From: CAZFOB01 sp964520325
GTDB lineage: Bacteria > Actinomycetota > JAICYB01
Direction of reading: 5' to 3'
DNA: 64,000 bases
Assembly (NCBI GenBank): GCA_964520325.1
Contig: CAZFOB010000018.1
Span: 1 to 64,000 of the forward strand
The notes beneath the pieces were generated by a model. That model was not told where the DNA came from and ran no database searches. It saw only the letters and a program-made list of their open reading frames with translations. The translations under genes were made by a program, and so were the position numbers. Below are positions 16,597-24,802 of the stretch, one piece after another; within the stretch, counting starts at the first letter, position 1, and each line of letters opens with the position of its first letter.

Positions 16597-18129
16597 GTTC
16601 GCCCCGCGGTACCGCATCTGCTCGCCGAACGCGCGAACTCGATGCCGGATGTCCTGTTCGTCGAGTGCGACGGCGTGCGCCGGACGTTCGGACAGATGCA
16701 TGAGCGGGCTGAGCGTCTCGCGGCCGGCCTCGCCTCACTTGGTGTCGGGAAGGACGATCGCGTGGCATCGATCCTCCCGAATTGCATCGAGCACGTCGAT
16801 CTGATCTTCGCGTGCGCGCGGCTCGGGGCGATCCACGTGCCGGTGAACGTCTTCCTCAAAGGCGACTTCCTGCAGTACCAGCTCCACGACGCTGCGGCCT
16901 CGGTCGTCGTCGGTGACGATGCGGGGATCGGTGCAGTCGATGCGATCCGTGATGGACTGCCCGATCTGCAGCATGTGATCGCCTCAGACGCGATGCCGAC
17001 CGGTGACGATGTGCCGGACGTCGACCTCGCGCCGAGCGACACGGTCGCGATCATGTACACCTCGGGGACGACCGGCATGCCGAAGGGCTGCATGCTCCCG
17101 CACGGCTACCACTCGATCTCGCCCACAGCGGCGAACACGCTGCTCGAGTACGGGACGGGCGACGTCCTGTACTCGGCGCTCCCGCTGTTTCACGGCTGGG
17201 CCCGGGGCATGCTCTTCGGCGCTCTGGTGCACGGCGTCACCTGCGTGCTCGACGCCGAGTTCTCACCCGGCAACGCTTTGCAACGGCTAACCGACACTGG
17301 TGCCACGGTGTTCTCTGGTGTCGGGGCGATGGGGATGGCCCTGCTCGCGCAGCCGATGTCGCGCCTCGACCGCGCGCACAACCTGCGTGTCGCGTTCATG
17401 ATCCCGTTCGCGGGAAGCGACGAGGCGCAGTTCACTGAACGGTTCCGCGTGCGCGTGCAGTCGAACATGTACGGCCAGACAGAAACGGGAGCGATCACGT
17501 TCACGCCGCTCGCGCAGGACGCCAAGCCGGGGACGATCGGACGTCCATCGCCGCAGTACGACGTCCGGGTGGTGGACGACGACGACCGCGACGTCCCTCC
17601 GGGAACTCCGGGCGAAGTGATCGTGCGAGCCAAGATGCCGGACGCCCTGTACACCGGTTACTGGCGCAAGCCGGAGGCCACCGAAGAAGCGATGCGTGGC
17701 GGCTGGCACCACACCGGAGACCTCGCTCGCGCCGACGAAGACGGGTACTTCACGTTCGTCGACCGCAAGAAGGACGCCGTCCGCCGCCGCGGTGAGAACG
17801 TGAGCTCGGTGCAGGTCGAGCTCGCGATCGTCGCGCATCCGAGGGTGACGGAAGCCGCGATCGTTGCCGTCCCGTCGGAGATGACCGAGGACGACATCAA
17901 GGCGTGCCTCGTCGTGTCCGGCGAACTGGTCCCCGAAGAGCTCTTCGCTTTCTTCCGCGAGAAGCTGCCGTACTTCGCGATCCCGCGTTACGTAGAGATC
18001 CTCGATGCGTTGCCGAAGACCGCGACGATGCGCGTGCAGAAGCACAAGCTGCGTGAGTCCGGAGCTACGACGGCGACGTGGGACTTCGAAGTTCTTGGTC
18101 TGACGGTTCCTCGCGACGACCGGCGTTGA
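16594..18129 (+). CDS. AMP-forming acyl-CoA synthetase, CaiC-like
   Basis: 511 residues. MYTSGTTGMPKGCM near residue 155, NMYGQTETGAI near 292, HHTGDLARADEDGYFTFVDR near 372. The overall pattern, including VPVNVFLKGDFLQYQLHDA, resembles crotonobetaine/carnitine-CoA ligases and related FadD proteins. The C-terminal lysine region is KTATMRVQKHKLRE. Start chosen at 16594 because longer forms run back through the divergent gene. The 3' end overlaps the convergent LipQ-like gene by 65 bases. Substrate unknown. Confidence 0.83.
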   Translation: MVRPAVPHLLAERANSMPDVLFVECDGVRRTFGQMHERAERLAAGLASLGVGKDDRVASILPNCIEHVDLIFACARLGAIHVPVNVFLKGDFLQYQLHDAAASVVVGDDAGIGAVDAIRDGLPDLQHVIASDAMPTGDDVPDVDLAPSDTVAIMYTSGTTGMPKGCMLPHGYHSISPTAANTLLEYGTGDVLYSALPLFHGWARGMLFGALVHGVTCVLDAEFSPGNALQRLTDTGATVFSGVGAMGMALLAQPMSRLDRAHNLRVAFMIPFAGSDEAQFTERFRVRVQSNMYGQTETGAITFTPLAQDAKPGTIGRPSPQYDVRVVDDDDRDVPPGTPGEVIVRAKMPDALYTGYWRKPEATEEAMRGGWHHTGDLARADEDGYFTFVDRKKDAVRRRGENVSSVQVELAIVAHPRVTEAAIVAVPSEMTEDDIKACLVVSGELVPEELFAFFREKLPYFAIPRYVEILDALPKTATMRVQKHKLRESGATTATWDFEVLGLTVPRDDRR

Positions 18130-19420
18130 CTTTCCACTGCTCGAAGGCCCACTCGCCGAACCGCGCGATCGCACGCACCGCGTAGAGCGTCCGGATCGAC
18201 AGGAACTGATCGAAGGCGTGCTGTGCGCGGGGGAGCTCCGCATAGACGACCGGCGCTTTGGAGACCGCGCGGAGTCTGTCCGCGAATGCCTTCGCTTCGA
18301 TGGGCCGTGCGAGCGTGTCCATCGCGCCGTGGATCACGAAGAACGGCGGCGCGTGTTCGCCGACGCGGTGCCACGGCGAACCCTGCGAGAAGAGATCGGC
18401 GTTCGTCCTCCGCTTGCTCTTCGCGATCGACAGCTCAAAGAAGCGGAGGAACCCTTCCTTATGCCGGCGTTCGGAGCGCGGAAGCTCGTCGAGCATCGCG
18501 CCCGTGAGGTCATAGATGCCGTAGAGCGGAGCTGCGGCCTGCACGGTGGTGTCGGCGTCCTCGAAGTCCGGCTGGTACTTGGGGTCGTTGGGCGTGAGCG
18601 CGGCCAGCGAAGAGAGATGTCCGCCGGCGGAGTTGCCGCTCACCATCAGGAACGAGGGATCACCGCCGTACTCATGCGCGTGTTCGCGGATCCAAGCGAT
18701 CGCGCGTTTCACGGCGATGATGTGCGCGGGGAACGTCGCCCGCGGACTGACGGGGTAGTTCATCGCGAAACATACCCAGCCGCGCGAGCTCATCTCGATG
18801 AGCAGCGGTTTACCCTGCTGGTTCTTATTCGAGATTCCAACCGTCCACGCGCCGCCGGGCACATAGAGCAGGCACGGACGATCGGCGATCGCGATGCGCG
18901 GGTGCCAGACGTCGAGCTTGTAGCGCCGAGTCCACGGCGCCATGTAGGGCAGGTTGCGAACACGCCTGATGTTGCGGCTCCAGAGCTTGAACGGGAAGGC
19001 GAACTCGCGCCAGACGACGGACCTCCGCGCTGCGGCCGGACCGATGCCACCTTCAAGCGCTTCCTCGAGGACGTCGTCCGACCGGAAGGCTTCGCGCACC
19101 AGGTCCCAGAGGAGATAGGCGTTCATGCCGCTCAAGGGGAGCGCCACCCACCCCGGCCACTCGCTCAAGGAACCGCGGATGAGGAAGAGCGCCACACCGA
19201 CGACGTGCAGCACGAGCAGCTGCGGTGCGAGTTCGATCACGAGCCACGAAGCGAAGAATGCCGGGACGACCAGGAGCTGGAAGCGCGCGGCACGTCGGGC
19301 ATTGAGAACGAGCATCAGGCCCGCTATCGCGGTGATCAGGAAGAGGCTCGGCACGTTCCCAGTGTGCCCGAGCTGGTCATGCGGAGTAGCCTTGCCCTTC
19401 GGTGATGCTCCGGGATTCAT
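18065..19420 (-). CDS. Membrane-anchored alpha/beta-hydrolase, LipQ-like (HSL family)
   Basis: 451 residues from the ATG at 19420; an inner GTG at 19354 is also possible. Three hydrophobic segments fill the first 110 residues (LFLITAIAGLMLVL, LLVVPAFFASWLVIELAPQL, LLVLHVVGVALFLI). The esterase part has the oxyanion motif VPGGAW near 225 (HGGG-like), the nucleophile elbow SGNSAGG near 300, an acid in HGAMDTLARP near 400 and His in AQHAFD. Resembles mycobacterial LipQ, which from memory also lies beside a WS/DGAT gene. Probably an esterase acting on acyl lipids at the membrane. Divergent from the WS/DGAT gene by 18 bases. Confidence 0.78.
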   Translation of the reverse strand: MNPGASPKGKATPHDQLGHTGNVPSLFLITAIAGLMLVLNARRAARFQLLVVPAFFASWLVIELAPQLLVLHVVGVALFLIRGSLSEWPGWVALPLSGMNAYLLWDLVREAFRSDDVLEEALEGGIGPAAARRSVVWREFAFPFKLWSRNIRRVRNLPYMAPWTRRYKLDVWHPRIAIADRPCLLYVPGGAWTVGISNKNQQGKPLLIEMSSRGWVCFAMNYPVSPRATFPAHIIAVKRAIAWIREHAHEYGGDPSFLMVSGNSAGGHLSSLAALTPNDPKYQPDFEDADTTVQAAAPLYGIYDLTGAMLDELPRSERRHKEGFLRFFELSIAKSKRRTNADLFSQGSPWHRVGEHAPPFFVIHGAMDTLARPIEAKAFADRLRAVSKAPVVYAELPRAQHAFDQFLSIRTLYAVRAIARFGEWAFEQWKVNAGRREEPSDQELRSPTSPS

Positions 19421-19438
19421 CGGCTTTCGGAGGTTGCA

Positions 19439-20857
19439 ATGGAACGGATGAGCGGTCTCGACGCAACATTCCTGTATTTCGAAACGCCGAACATGCACAT
19501 GCACGTGATGGGCGTGATCGTTTTCGATCCGTCCACGGCGTCCGAGCCGTACTCGTTCGAGCGCGTCAAAGAGAAGATGCGCAACCGCCTGCATCTGGTT
19601 CCACCGTTCCGCCGCAAGCTCGCGCCGATCCCCTTCAACCTGCATCACCCGGTCTGGGTCGAGGACCCGAACTTCGATCTCGACTACCACATGCACCGCG
19701 TCGGGTGTCCCGCTCCGGGGACCGAGAAGGAGCTCGCCGAGGTCGTCGGCGAGGTCGCGAGCCGGCCGCTCGACCGGTCGAGGCCGCTTTGGGAGATGTA
19801 CATCGTCGAGGGCCTTGCCAACGGCTACGTCGCTTCGGTCGCGAAGATGCACCACGCCACGATCGACGGAGTGTCTGGTGCGAACCTCATGGTCCACCTC
19901 TTCGACCTCGAGCCGAACCCACCAGAGCCGGCGCCGCAGGAGCCCTGGAAGCCCGACCGCATGCCGACCGACGTCGAGCGCATCGCGTTCGCAGCCGTGT
20001 CGCGGCTTCGCCGTCCGCTCAACATCTTCAAGGTGCTACCGCAGACGGTTCAGTCGGTCGTGAACGTCGTTCAGCGACGGCGGTCGAGCGAGACCAGCGG
20101 CGGGATGGCTACACCGTTCACTGCGCCTCGTGTGTCGTTCAACCAGCCGGTCACGCCACACCGCCGCGTTGCGTTCTCGACGACCTCGCTCGAAGAGGTG
20201 AAGCAGATCAAGAAGGCGTTCGGTGCAACGGTGAACGACGTCGTCCAAACGATCGTGGCCGGTGCGCTGCGCAAGTATCTCATCAACCATGACGAGCTTC
20301 CGGACAAGTCGCTGATCGCGACGTGCCCGGTGTCGGTGCGCGGCGCGGAAGAGGCTGACGTCATCGGGTCCAACCAGGTGTCCGCGATGTTCTCGAAGCT
20401 GCACACCGACATCGTTGATCCGGTCGAGCGGCTGCACGCGATACATGAGGCCAACCAGGGGGCCAAGGAGGAGCACAACGCCGTGGGCGCCGATCTGCTG
20501 ACCAACTGGGCGGAGTTCGCGGCGCCGACGACGTTCTCGCTGGCTGCGCGGATGTACACCGGGCTAGGCCTGGCGGCGCGTCACCCTGTGATCCACAACC
20601 TGGTCATCAGCAACGTGCCCGGTCCACCGTTCCCGCTCTACTTCGCGGGAGCCAAGCTCGTGGGTCTCAATCCGCTCGGTCCGGTCATGGACGGCGCTGG
20701 TCTCAACATCACGGTGCTGAGCTACGTCGACAACATCAACTGGGGCTTCATCGCCTGCCGCGAGCTCATGCCCGACCTGTGGGATCTCGCGGACGCGATC
20801 GCGGAGGAACAGGCCGAGTTGCTCAAGCTGGCACAGTCGGTCGGCACGACCGTATAG
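19439..20857 (+). CDS. Wax ester synthase/diacylglycerol acyltransferase (WS/DGAT)
   Basis: 472 residues, normal for the family. KMHHATIDGVSG near residue 138 is the HHxxxDG active site; the N-terminal MSGLDATFLYFETPNMHMH block and C-terminal NLVISNVPGPPFPLY (PLW/NVPGP motif) are diagnostic. Transfers acyl-CoA to diacylglycerol or fatty alcohols to make storage lipids at the membrane. A GGAGG ribosome site precedes the ATG. It heads a run of plus-strand genes whose junctions are tight (next gene starts at the following base). Very secure call. Confidence 0.93.
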   Translation: MERMSGLDATFLYFETPNMHMHVMGVIVFDPSTASEPYSFERVKEKMRNRLHLVPPFRRKLAPIPFNLHHPVWVEDPNFDLDYHMHRVGCPAPGTEKELAEVVGEVASRPLDRSRPLWEMYIVEGLANGYVASVAKMHHATIDGVSGANLMVHLFDLEPNPPEPAPQEPWKPDRMPTDVERIAFAAVSRLRRPLNIFKVLPQTVQSVVNVVQRRRSSETSGGMATPFTAPRVSFNQPVTPHRRVAFSTTSLEEVKQIKKAFGATVNDVVQTIVAGALRKYLINHDELPDKSLIATCPVSVRGAEEADVIGSNQVSAMFSKLHTDIVDPVERLHAIHEANQGAKEEHNAVGADLLTNWAEFAAPTTFSLAARMYTGLGLAARHPVIHNLVISNVPGPPFPLYFAGAKLVGLNPLGPVMDGAGLNITVLSYVDNINWGFIACRELMPDLWDLADAIAEEQAELLKLAQSVGTTV

Positions 20858-21763
20858 GTGGCGCTCCCGCAGCATTTCGTCGATCTCGCGCGCGAGGTCA
20901 ACAACTGGGGACGCTGGGGCGACGACGACGAGCTCGGCACGCTCAACCTGATCACGCCCGAGGTCATCCACCGGGCCGTCGGATGCGTGACCCGCGGGAA
21001 GACGTTCAACCTCGCGCTGCCGCTCTCGGCGGACGGCCCGCAGATCGGCGCGATCCCCGGACGCATCAATCCCATCCATCTCATGACGGCGGTGAACACC
21101 TCGTTCGGTGAGGTGTCGGCGAGCGACGATTCCGTCGCGATGGGCCTCCAGTGCGCAACGCACTGGGACGCCTTCTCGCACGTGAGCTATCGCGGCGTGC
21201 TCTACAACGGGTTCCCGGCGGACTCGATCACCGAAGCGGGTGCGTCGAGGTGCTCGATCGAGCGTGTTGGGTCGTTGGTGAGCCGCGGCGTGCTCATCGA
21301 CGTCGCCCGATCGAAGGGCGTCGACCGCCTCGGGCCTGGGTACGCGATCACCGGTACCGATCTCGATGCGGCGTGCACGGTGAAGATGCTGCCCGGGGAC
21401 ATCGTCCTGATCCGCACGGGTCACATCCGCTACCTCGACGAGGGCGATAAGAAGGCCTACGGCTACCCGAGTCCCGGGGTCGGGATCGATGCCGTGCGCT
21501 GGTTCCGAAAGCACGACGTCGCCGCGGTCGCGAATGACACGATCACCTTCGAGGTTCTGCCCGGCGAGATCGACGGCGTGTTCCTTCCGGTCCACGCGCT
21601 CGACCTCGTCGAGATGGGGATGATTCAGGGACAGAACTTCCATCTGGAGGCACTCGCCGCGGACTGCGCGAGCGACGGGGTGTACGACTTCCTCCTCGAA
21701 GCCACGCCCGAACCGTTCGTCGGCGCGGTCGGAGCCCCGGTCGTCCCTCTGGCCATTAAGTGA
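20858..21763 (+). CDS. Cyclase-family (kynurenine-formamidase-like) metal hydrolase
   Basis: 301 residues, GTG start immediately after the WS/DGAT stop. CATHWDAFSHVSYRG near residue 90 is the HxGTHxDxxxH-type metal motif of cyclase-family (PF04199) proteins, with Ala in place of the usual Gly. ISRx-like and DTITFEVLP and LPVHALDLVEMGM segments are also typical. These enzymes hydrolyse cyclic amides or lactones. Substrate unknown; position in the lipid operon suggests a lactone or related ester. Confidence 0.8.
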   Translation: MALPQHFVDLAREVNNWGRWGDDDELGTLNLITPEVIHRAVGCVTRGKTFNLALPLSADGPQIGAIPGRINPIHLMTAVNTSFGEVSASDDSVAMGLQCATHWDAFSHVSYRGVLYNGFPADSITEAGASRCSIERVGSLVSRGVLIDVARSKGVDRLGPGYAITGTDLDAACTVKMLPGDIVLIRTGHIRYLDEGDKKAYGYPSPGVGIDAVRWFRKHDVAAVANDTITFEVLPGEIDGVFLPVHALDLVEMGMIQGQNFHLEALAADCASDGVYDFLLEATPEPFVGAVGAPVVPLAIK

Positions 21764-21803
21764 GCGACTGCGGAGCGCGGAGCGCGCAGCAAGCGGAGTC
21801 AGA

Positions 21804-22361
21804 GTGAGCGAGCGGGGGAACGAGTACGCGGATCGGACGGCGCTGCCGCCGCTCGTTGCGACCGCGGCCGCCCTCGCCGAGCGGTTCGACTTCCGCAACT
21901 CCTGTGCGATCGCGTACGCGCCGTTGCTTCAAACGCTCGCGGCGAACTGCCGGGGCGGGGTGATCGGCGAGATGGGCTCGGGGGCCGGGATCGGCACCGC
22001 GTGGATGGCGCAGGCAGCTTCGCCGGACACACGGATCGTGACGATCGAGATCGACGCGCAGCGTGCCGACGCCGTGCGGCAGCTCTTCGCAGATCTTCCG
22101 AACATCACCGTGCTCACCGGTGATGCATTGGAGATCGCCGAGCACGGTCCGTTCGATCTTCTGTATTGCGACGCCGGGCCGGGCAAGGTCTCGGATCAGC
22201 AGGTGTCGGTGGACATGATGAAGCCGGGCGGGCTGATCCTGCTCGACGACCTCACGCCAGGCCGAGTCGACATCGCGTGGTGGCAGGAGTCGGTCGACGT
22301 CGTGACCGCAACCGTCTGGGTCACGCCCGACCTCGGGGCTATCCTCGCGGTACGCAGATGA
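21804..22361 (+). CDS. SAM-dependent methyltransferase (O-methyltransferase family 3-like)
   Basis: 185 residues from a GTG. GEMGSGAGIGTAWMA near residue 58 is motif I, VTIEIDAQRADAVRQLF the acidic loop, and DLLYCDAGPGK near 120 motif IV; LLDDLTPG follows. No membrane segment. The stop overlaps the start of the crotonase gene by four bases (ATGA), so the two are coupled. Methyl acceptor unknown. Confidence 0.75.
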   Translation: MSERGNEYADRTALPPLVATAAALAERFDFRNSCAIAYAPLLQTLAANCRGGVIGEMGSGAGIGTAWMAQAASPDTRIVTIEIDAQRADAVRQLFADLPNITVLTGDALEIAEHGPFDLLYCDAGPGKVSDQQVSVDMMKPGGLILLDDLTPGRVDIAWWQESVDVVTATVWVTPDLGAILAVRR

Positions 22362-23146
22362 GCTACGAGACCTTGTTGTACGAAGAGTTGGACGGGGTCG
22401 CGGTCGTGACCTTGAATCGTCCCGAGGTGCACAACGCGTTCAACTCGACGATGCAGGAGGAGCTGTCGTCGTTGTGGACGTCGTTGCGAACGAACGACGC
22501 CGTGCGGTGCGTCGTGCTCGCGGCGTCAGGGGAGAAGGCGTGGTGCACGGGCATCGACCGTGCCGAGATCGGATCCGATGGGAGCGACTTCGACCCGTTG
22601 ACCTACGAGGACCCGGGCAAGCGTCTCGGGCCGAAGTCCAACGAGCTGTACAAGCCGGTGATCGCCGCCGTGCAGGGCATGGCGTGTGGCGGCGCGTTCT
22701 ACATGCTCGGCGAGGTGGAGTTCATCATCGCGGCCGACGACGCGACGTTCTTCGATCCGCACGTCACCTACGGGATGACGGCGGTGTACGAGCCGCTGCT
22801 GATGATGCGCAGGATGCCGTTCGGCGAGATCTCGCGGTTGACCCTGATGGGGAACCACGAGCGGCTGTCCGCGAAGCGCGCGTGCGAGATCGGGCTGGTG
22901 TCGGAGTGTGTTCCCGCGGCGTCGCTGCGCGGCCGTGCGATCGAGGTTGCAACGGCGATCGCTTCACAGCCGGCGCGCGCAGTGCAAGCGACGGTCCGGG
23001 CGATGTGGCTGGCACGGGATCTCTCGGCGGCCCAGGCGGACGCGCTGGGGGCCGAGCTCCTGAACAACGGCTTCACGGCCGAGGCGCTCGAAGAGGGACA
23101 GAAGGTCTTCACGTCCGGCAAGCGCATCGAGTGGAAGTTGCGCTGA
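22358..23146 (+). CDS. Crotonase-fold protein (enoyl-CoA hydratase family) with atypical active site
   Basis: 262 residues from the ATG at 22358. VVTLNRPEVHNAFNSTMQEE is the family N-terminus and CGGAFYMLGEVEFIIAADDA the oxyanion/second block. The two Glu residues of classical hydratases are not in their expected places: the first block lacks the GGGxEL Glu, and the second reads DPHVTYGM instead of PEVxxG. It may therefore catalyse a different crotonase reaction (hydrolase or isomerase) or bind without hydrating. Last gene of the WS/DGAT operon. Confidence 0.8.
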   Translation: MSYETLLYEELDGVAVVTLNRPEVHNAFNSTMQEELSSLWTSLRTNDAVRCVVLAASGEKAWCTGIDRAEIGSDGSDFDPLTYEDPGKRLGPKSNELYKPVIAAVQGMACGGAFYMLGEVEFIIAADDATFFDPHVTYGMTAVYEPLLMMRRMPFGEISRLTLMGNHERLSAKRACEIGLVSECVPAASLRGRAIEVATAIASQPARAVQATVRAMWLARDLSAAQADALGAELLNNGFTAEALEEGQKVFTSGKRIEWKLR

Positions 23147-23195
23147 GGCGTGCATCCTCGTGATCTGACGCCGCGATCTTCGGCGGTGCTTCGAG

Positions 23196-23631
23196 TCAGC
23201 GGAGCTCGTAGAGGTACAGGAGCGCAGCCCAACCGGATGGCAGGGCGTTCGGGGGTTCCTCGAGCTCTCTTCCGTACTTCACGGCCATCTCTACGAAGAA
23301 GCGGGCGTGGAAGAACGCCTCGAGCATCGGCCGGGTTACCTCCGGCCATCGCTCGTTGTGCTCGATATCGAAGGTGTTGCCAGTGCCCTCAGCAACAATC
23401 GTCTCGAACCACGGGTGGAGACGGCGATCGTCCGGAGAAAGTGATCGCAGCGCATCGACGAGGGTTGTGGTCACGTCCTGGATCGCGTAGACCTTGAAGC
23501 TCTGATGCCAGTACCGATACACGAGGTCTTCGCTTTCTGAGGAAGCCGCCGCCTGGAGCAGATCGCTCAGCTTGGCATGATCACGTTTTAGCCTGGAGAA
23601 GACTGAGCACCTCAGGTCTCTCGTCGATCAT
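23196..23631 (-). pseudogene. Uncharacterised gene with probable frameshift
   Basis: From GTG at 23522 a 108-residue frame reads VYRYWHQSFKVYAIQDVTTT and ends with PSGWAALLYLYELR. Going upstream the frame stays open for about 40 more codons (KRDHAKLSDLLQAAASSESE) without a start codon. A plausible beginning, MIDERPEVLSLLQAK, starts with ATG at 23631 in another frame and runs into it near 23585-23592, at a run of four T (plus strand). A single-base indel there would join them into one protein of about 145 residues. No family recognised; soluble, rich in aromatic residues. Confidence 0.45.
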
Positions 23632-23666
23632 CAGGTCAACGGAGTTGGGACCACACCTTTTCATGA

Positions 23667-23681
23667 TACCATGCATTCATG
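23667..23681 (+). promoter_or_regulatory. Leaderless promoter (TACCAT) for the AbrB-type antitoxin
   Basis: TACCAT at 23667-23672 is six bases before the ATG at 23679. A short inverted repeat (CCATG at 23669-23673, CATGG at 23678-23682) overlaps it and could be the autoregulatory operator. Confidence 0.42.
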
Positions 23682-23882
23682 GAATTAGTGAAGCTAGGCA
23701 AGAGTGGGCAGGTCTCCATCCCTAGAGCGTTTCTCAGGCGGCTCGGGATCGAACCGGATTCGATGCTGCTCGTTGAGACGACGCCCGATGGCGGCATCCT
23801 TCTCAAGCCGGCTGGGATCTACCCGGTCGAGATCTACAGTGATGACCGCGTTGCCGAATTCCTCGGAGAGGACGCCCAGTAG
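23679..23882 (+). CDS. AbrB/MazE-type antitoxin
   Basis: 67 residues. LVKLGKSGQVSIPRAFLRRL then GIEPDSMLLVETTPDGGILL is a swapped-hairpin AbrB DNA-binding domain; the short acidic tail (DDRVAEFLGEDAQ) would bind the toxin. Likely represses its own promoter. The stop codon overlaps the position where the PIN-domain partner should begin. Confidence 0.78.
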   Translation: MELVKLGKSGQVSIPRAFLRRLGIEPDSMLLVETTPDGGILLKPAGIYPVEIYSDDRVAEFLGEDAQ

Positions 23883-24301
23883 CGCGTCAACTCGTCTTCT
23901 GCGATGCGAACGTCATCTTTGCGGCGTCCATCAGCCCGCATGGACGGAGCTCCACACTCTTCAGCCGTGCGGAGCACAGGGGAGTCAGCCTCATCGGTTC
24001 GGCCCACGTGATCGAGGAGGCCAGGCGCAACGTTGCGCTACGGTACCCCGGATCGTTGGAGCGCCTCGGAGTCATGGTCGCGCAGCTCGAGGTGTGCGCC
24101 GAGCCGCCACCGGCCATCGTCGCCTGGGCTGCCGAGCAGAACCTTCCGTCCAATGACGCCCCTGTACTCGCGGCCGCTGTTCATAATCGCTGCGACGTGC
24201 TCGTCACGGGCGACCGCGCGCACTTCGGACACCTGTTCGGACGGACCTTGCGCGGGGTCCGAGTGATGACGCTCCGTGACGCGTCCGAAGAGATCCACTG
24301 A
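23879..24301 (+). pseudogene. PIN-domain toxin lacking a normal start codon
   Basis: The frame reads ARQLVFCDANVIFAASIS, then VIEEARRNV, then LPSNDAPVLAAAV and DVLVTGDRAHFG: a full PIN domain of the COG1569 type with its acidic residues. In frame before the first Asp there is no ATG, GTG or TTG back to a stop at 23843-23845. The expected start position reads GTA (23879-23881), overlapping the antitoxin TAG; the first usable start is GTG at 24008, beyond the first Asp and about 40 residues into the protein. GTA is one base from GTG. The toxin is either silenced or uses a rare start. Confidence 0.65.
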
Positions 24302-24308
24302 ATCTGTG

Positions 24309-24428
24309 ACGTAGTTCACAGAAGCCACGCTCCCAGCGCAACACCGTGACGGCGTCCGTTCCGAGCTCGTGCGCGAGCTGCGCTTGCGTCCCGCCGCCCT
24401 TCCGCCGCAGGAATTTCTCGTACGTGAA
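24309..24428 (-). pseudogene. Remnant of an XRE-type HTH on the minus strand
   Basis: On the minus strand this stretch encodes YEKFLRRKGGTQAQLAHELG followed by TDAVTVLRWERGF, which matches an XRE helix-turn-helix (TQxQLAxxLG...VxRWERG). No good start codon or complete domain surrounds it. It lies between the PIN toxin and the next TA pair and is best read as debris of a further TA or regulator gene. Low confidence because it rests on one motif. Confidence 0.35.
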
Positions 24429-24487
24429 TAAAGGGCGCTCAGGACAAACCTGACGCTGCGAACCGACCCGGTGCTTAGCGTATCCGC

Positions 24488-24502
24488 TATAATCGCTGGA
24501 TG
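24488..24502 (+). promoter_or_regulatory. Leaderless promoter (TATAAT) for the XRE/nucleotidyltransferase pair
   Basis: A consensus TATAAT at 24488-24493 ends six bases before the ATG at 24500. Confidence 0.55.
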
Positions 24503-24802
24503 AGTAGCCAAACTGCCTCCAGTCTCTTGCGCCGCGCCAGGCGTGCATCGGGATCGACGCAGGAGGCTCTTGCTCGCAGGGCGGGCATCTCCCAGTCGGT
24601 GCTCAGCGCGTACGAGCGAGGGCGGCGACAACCAAGCGTCGCCGCCGCGGCTCGCATCCTCGAGGCGGCCGGGTTCGCGTTCGAGCTCAGGGCTCGCCTC
24701 CATCCCGCGCGGGCGGGTGTGCTGCTTCCACAGCTCCTCGATCTTGCGGATGCATTGCCGAAAAGGGACCCAGGTGAGCTCCGCTACCCACGCCTGCCGT
24801 GA
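24500..24802 (+). CDS. XRE-family HTH protein, likely antitoxin/autoregulator
   Basis: 100 residues. ARRASGSTQEALARRAGISQ followed by SVLSAYERGRRQPSVAAAAR is a complete XRE HTH at residues 12-50. The rest, including a short Leu-rich helix and a basic Pro tail, is unassigned. Its stop overlaps the next start (GTGA), so it forms a two-gene unit with the nucleotidyltransferase gene. Preceded by a TATAAT leaderless promoter. Confidence 0.75.
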   Translation: MSSQTASSLLRRARRASGSTQEALARRAGISQSVLSAYERGRRQPSVAAAARILEAAGFAFELRARLHPARAGVLLPQLLDLADALPKRDPGELRYPRLP

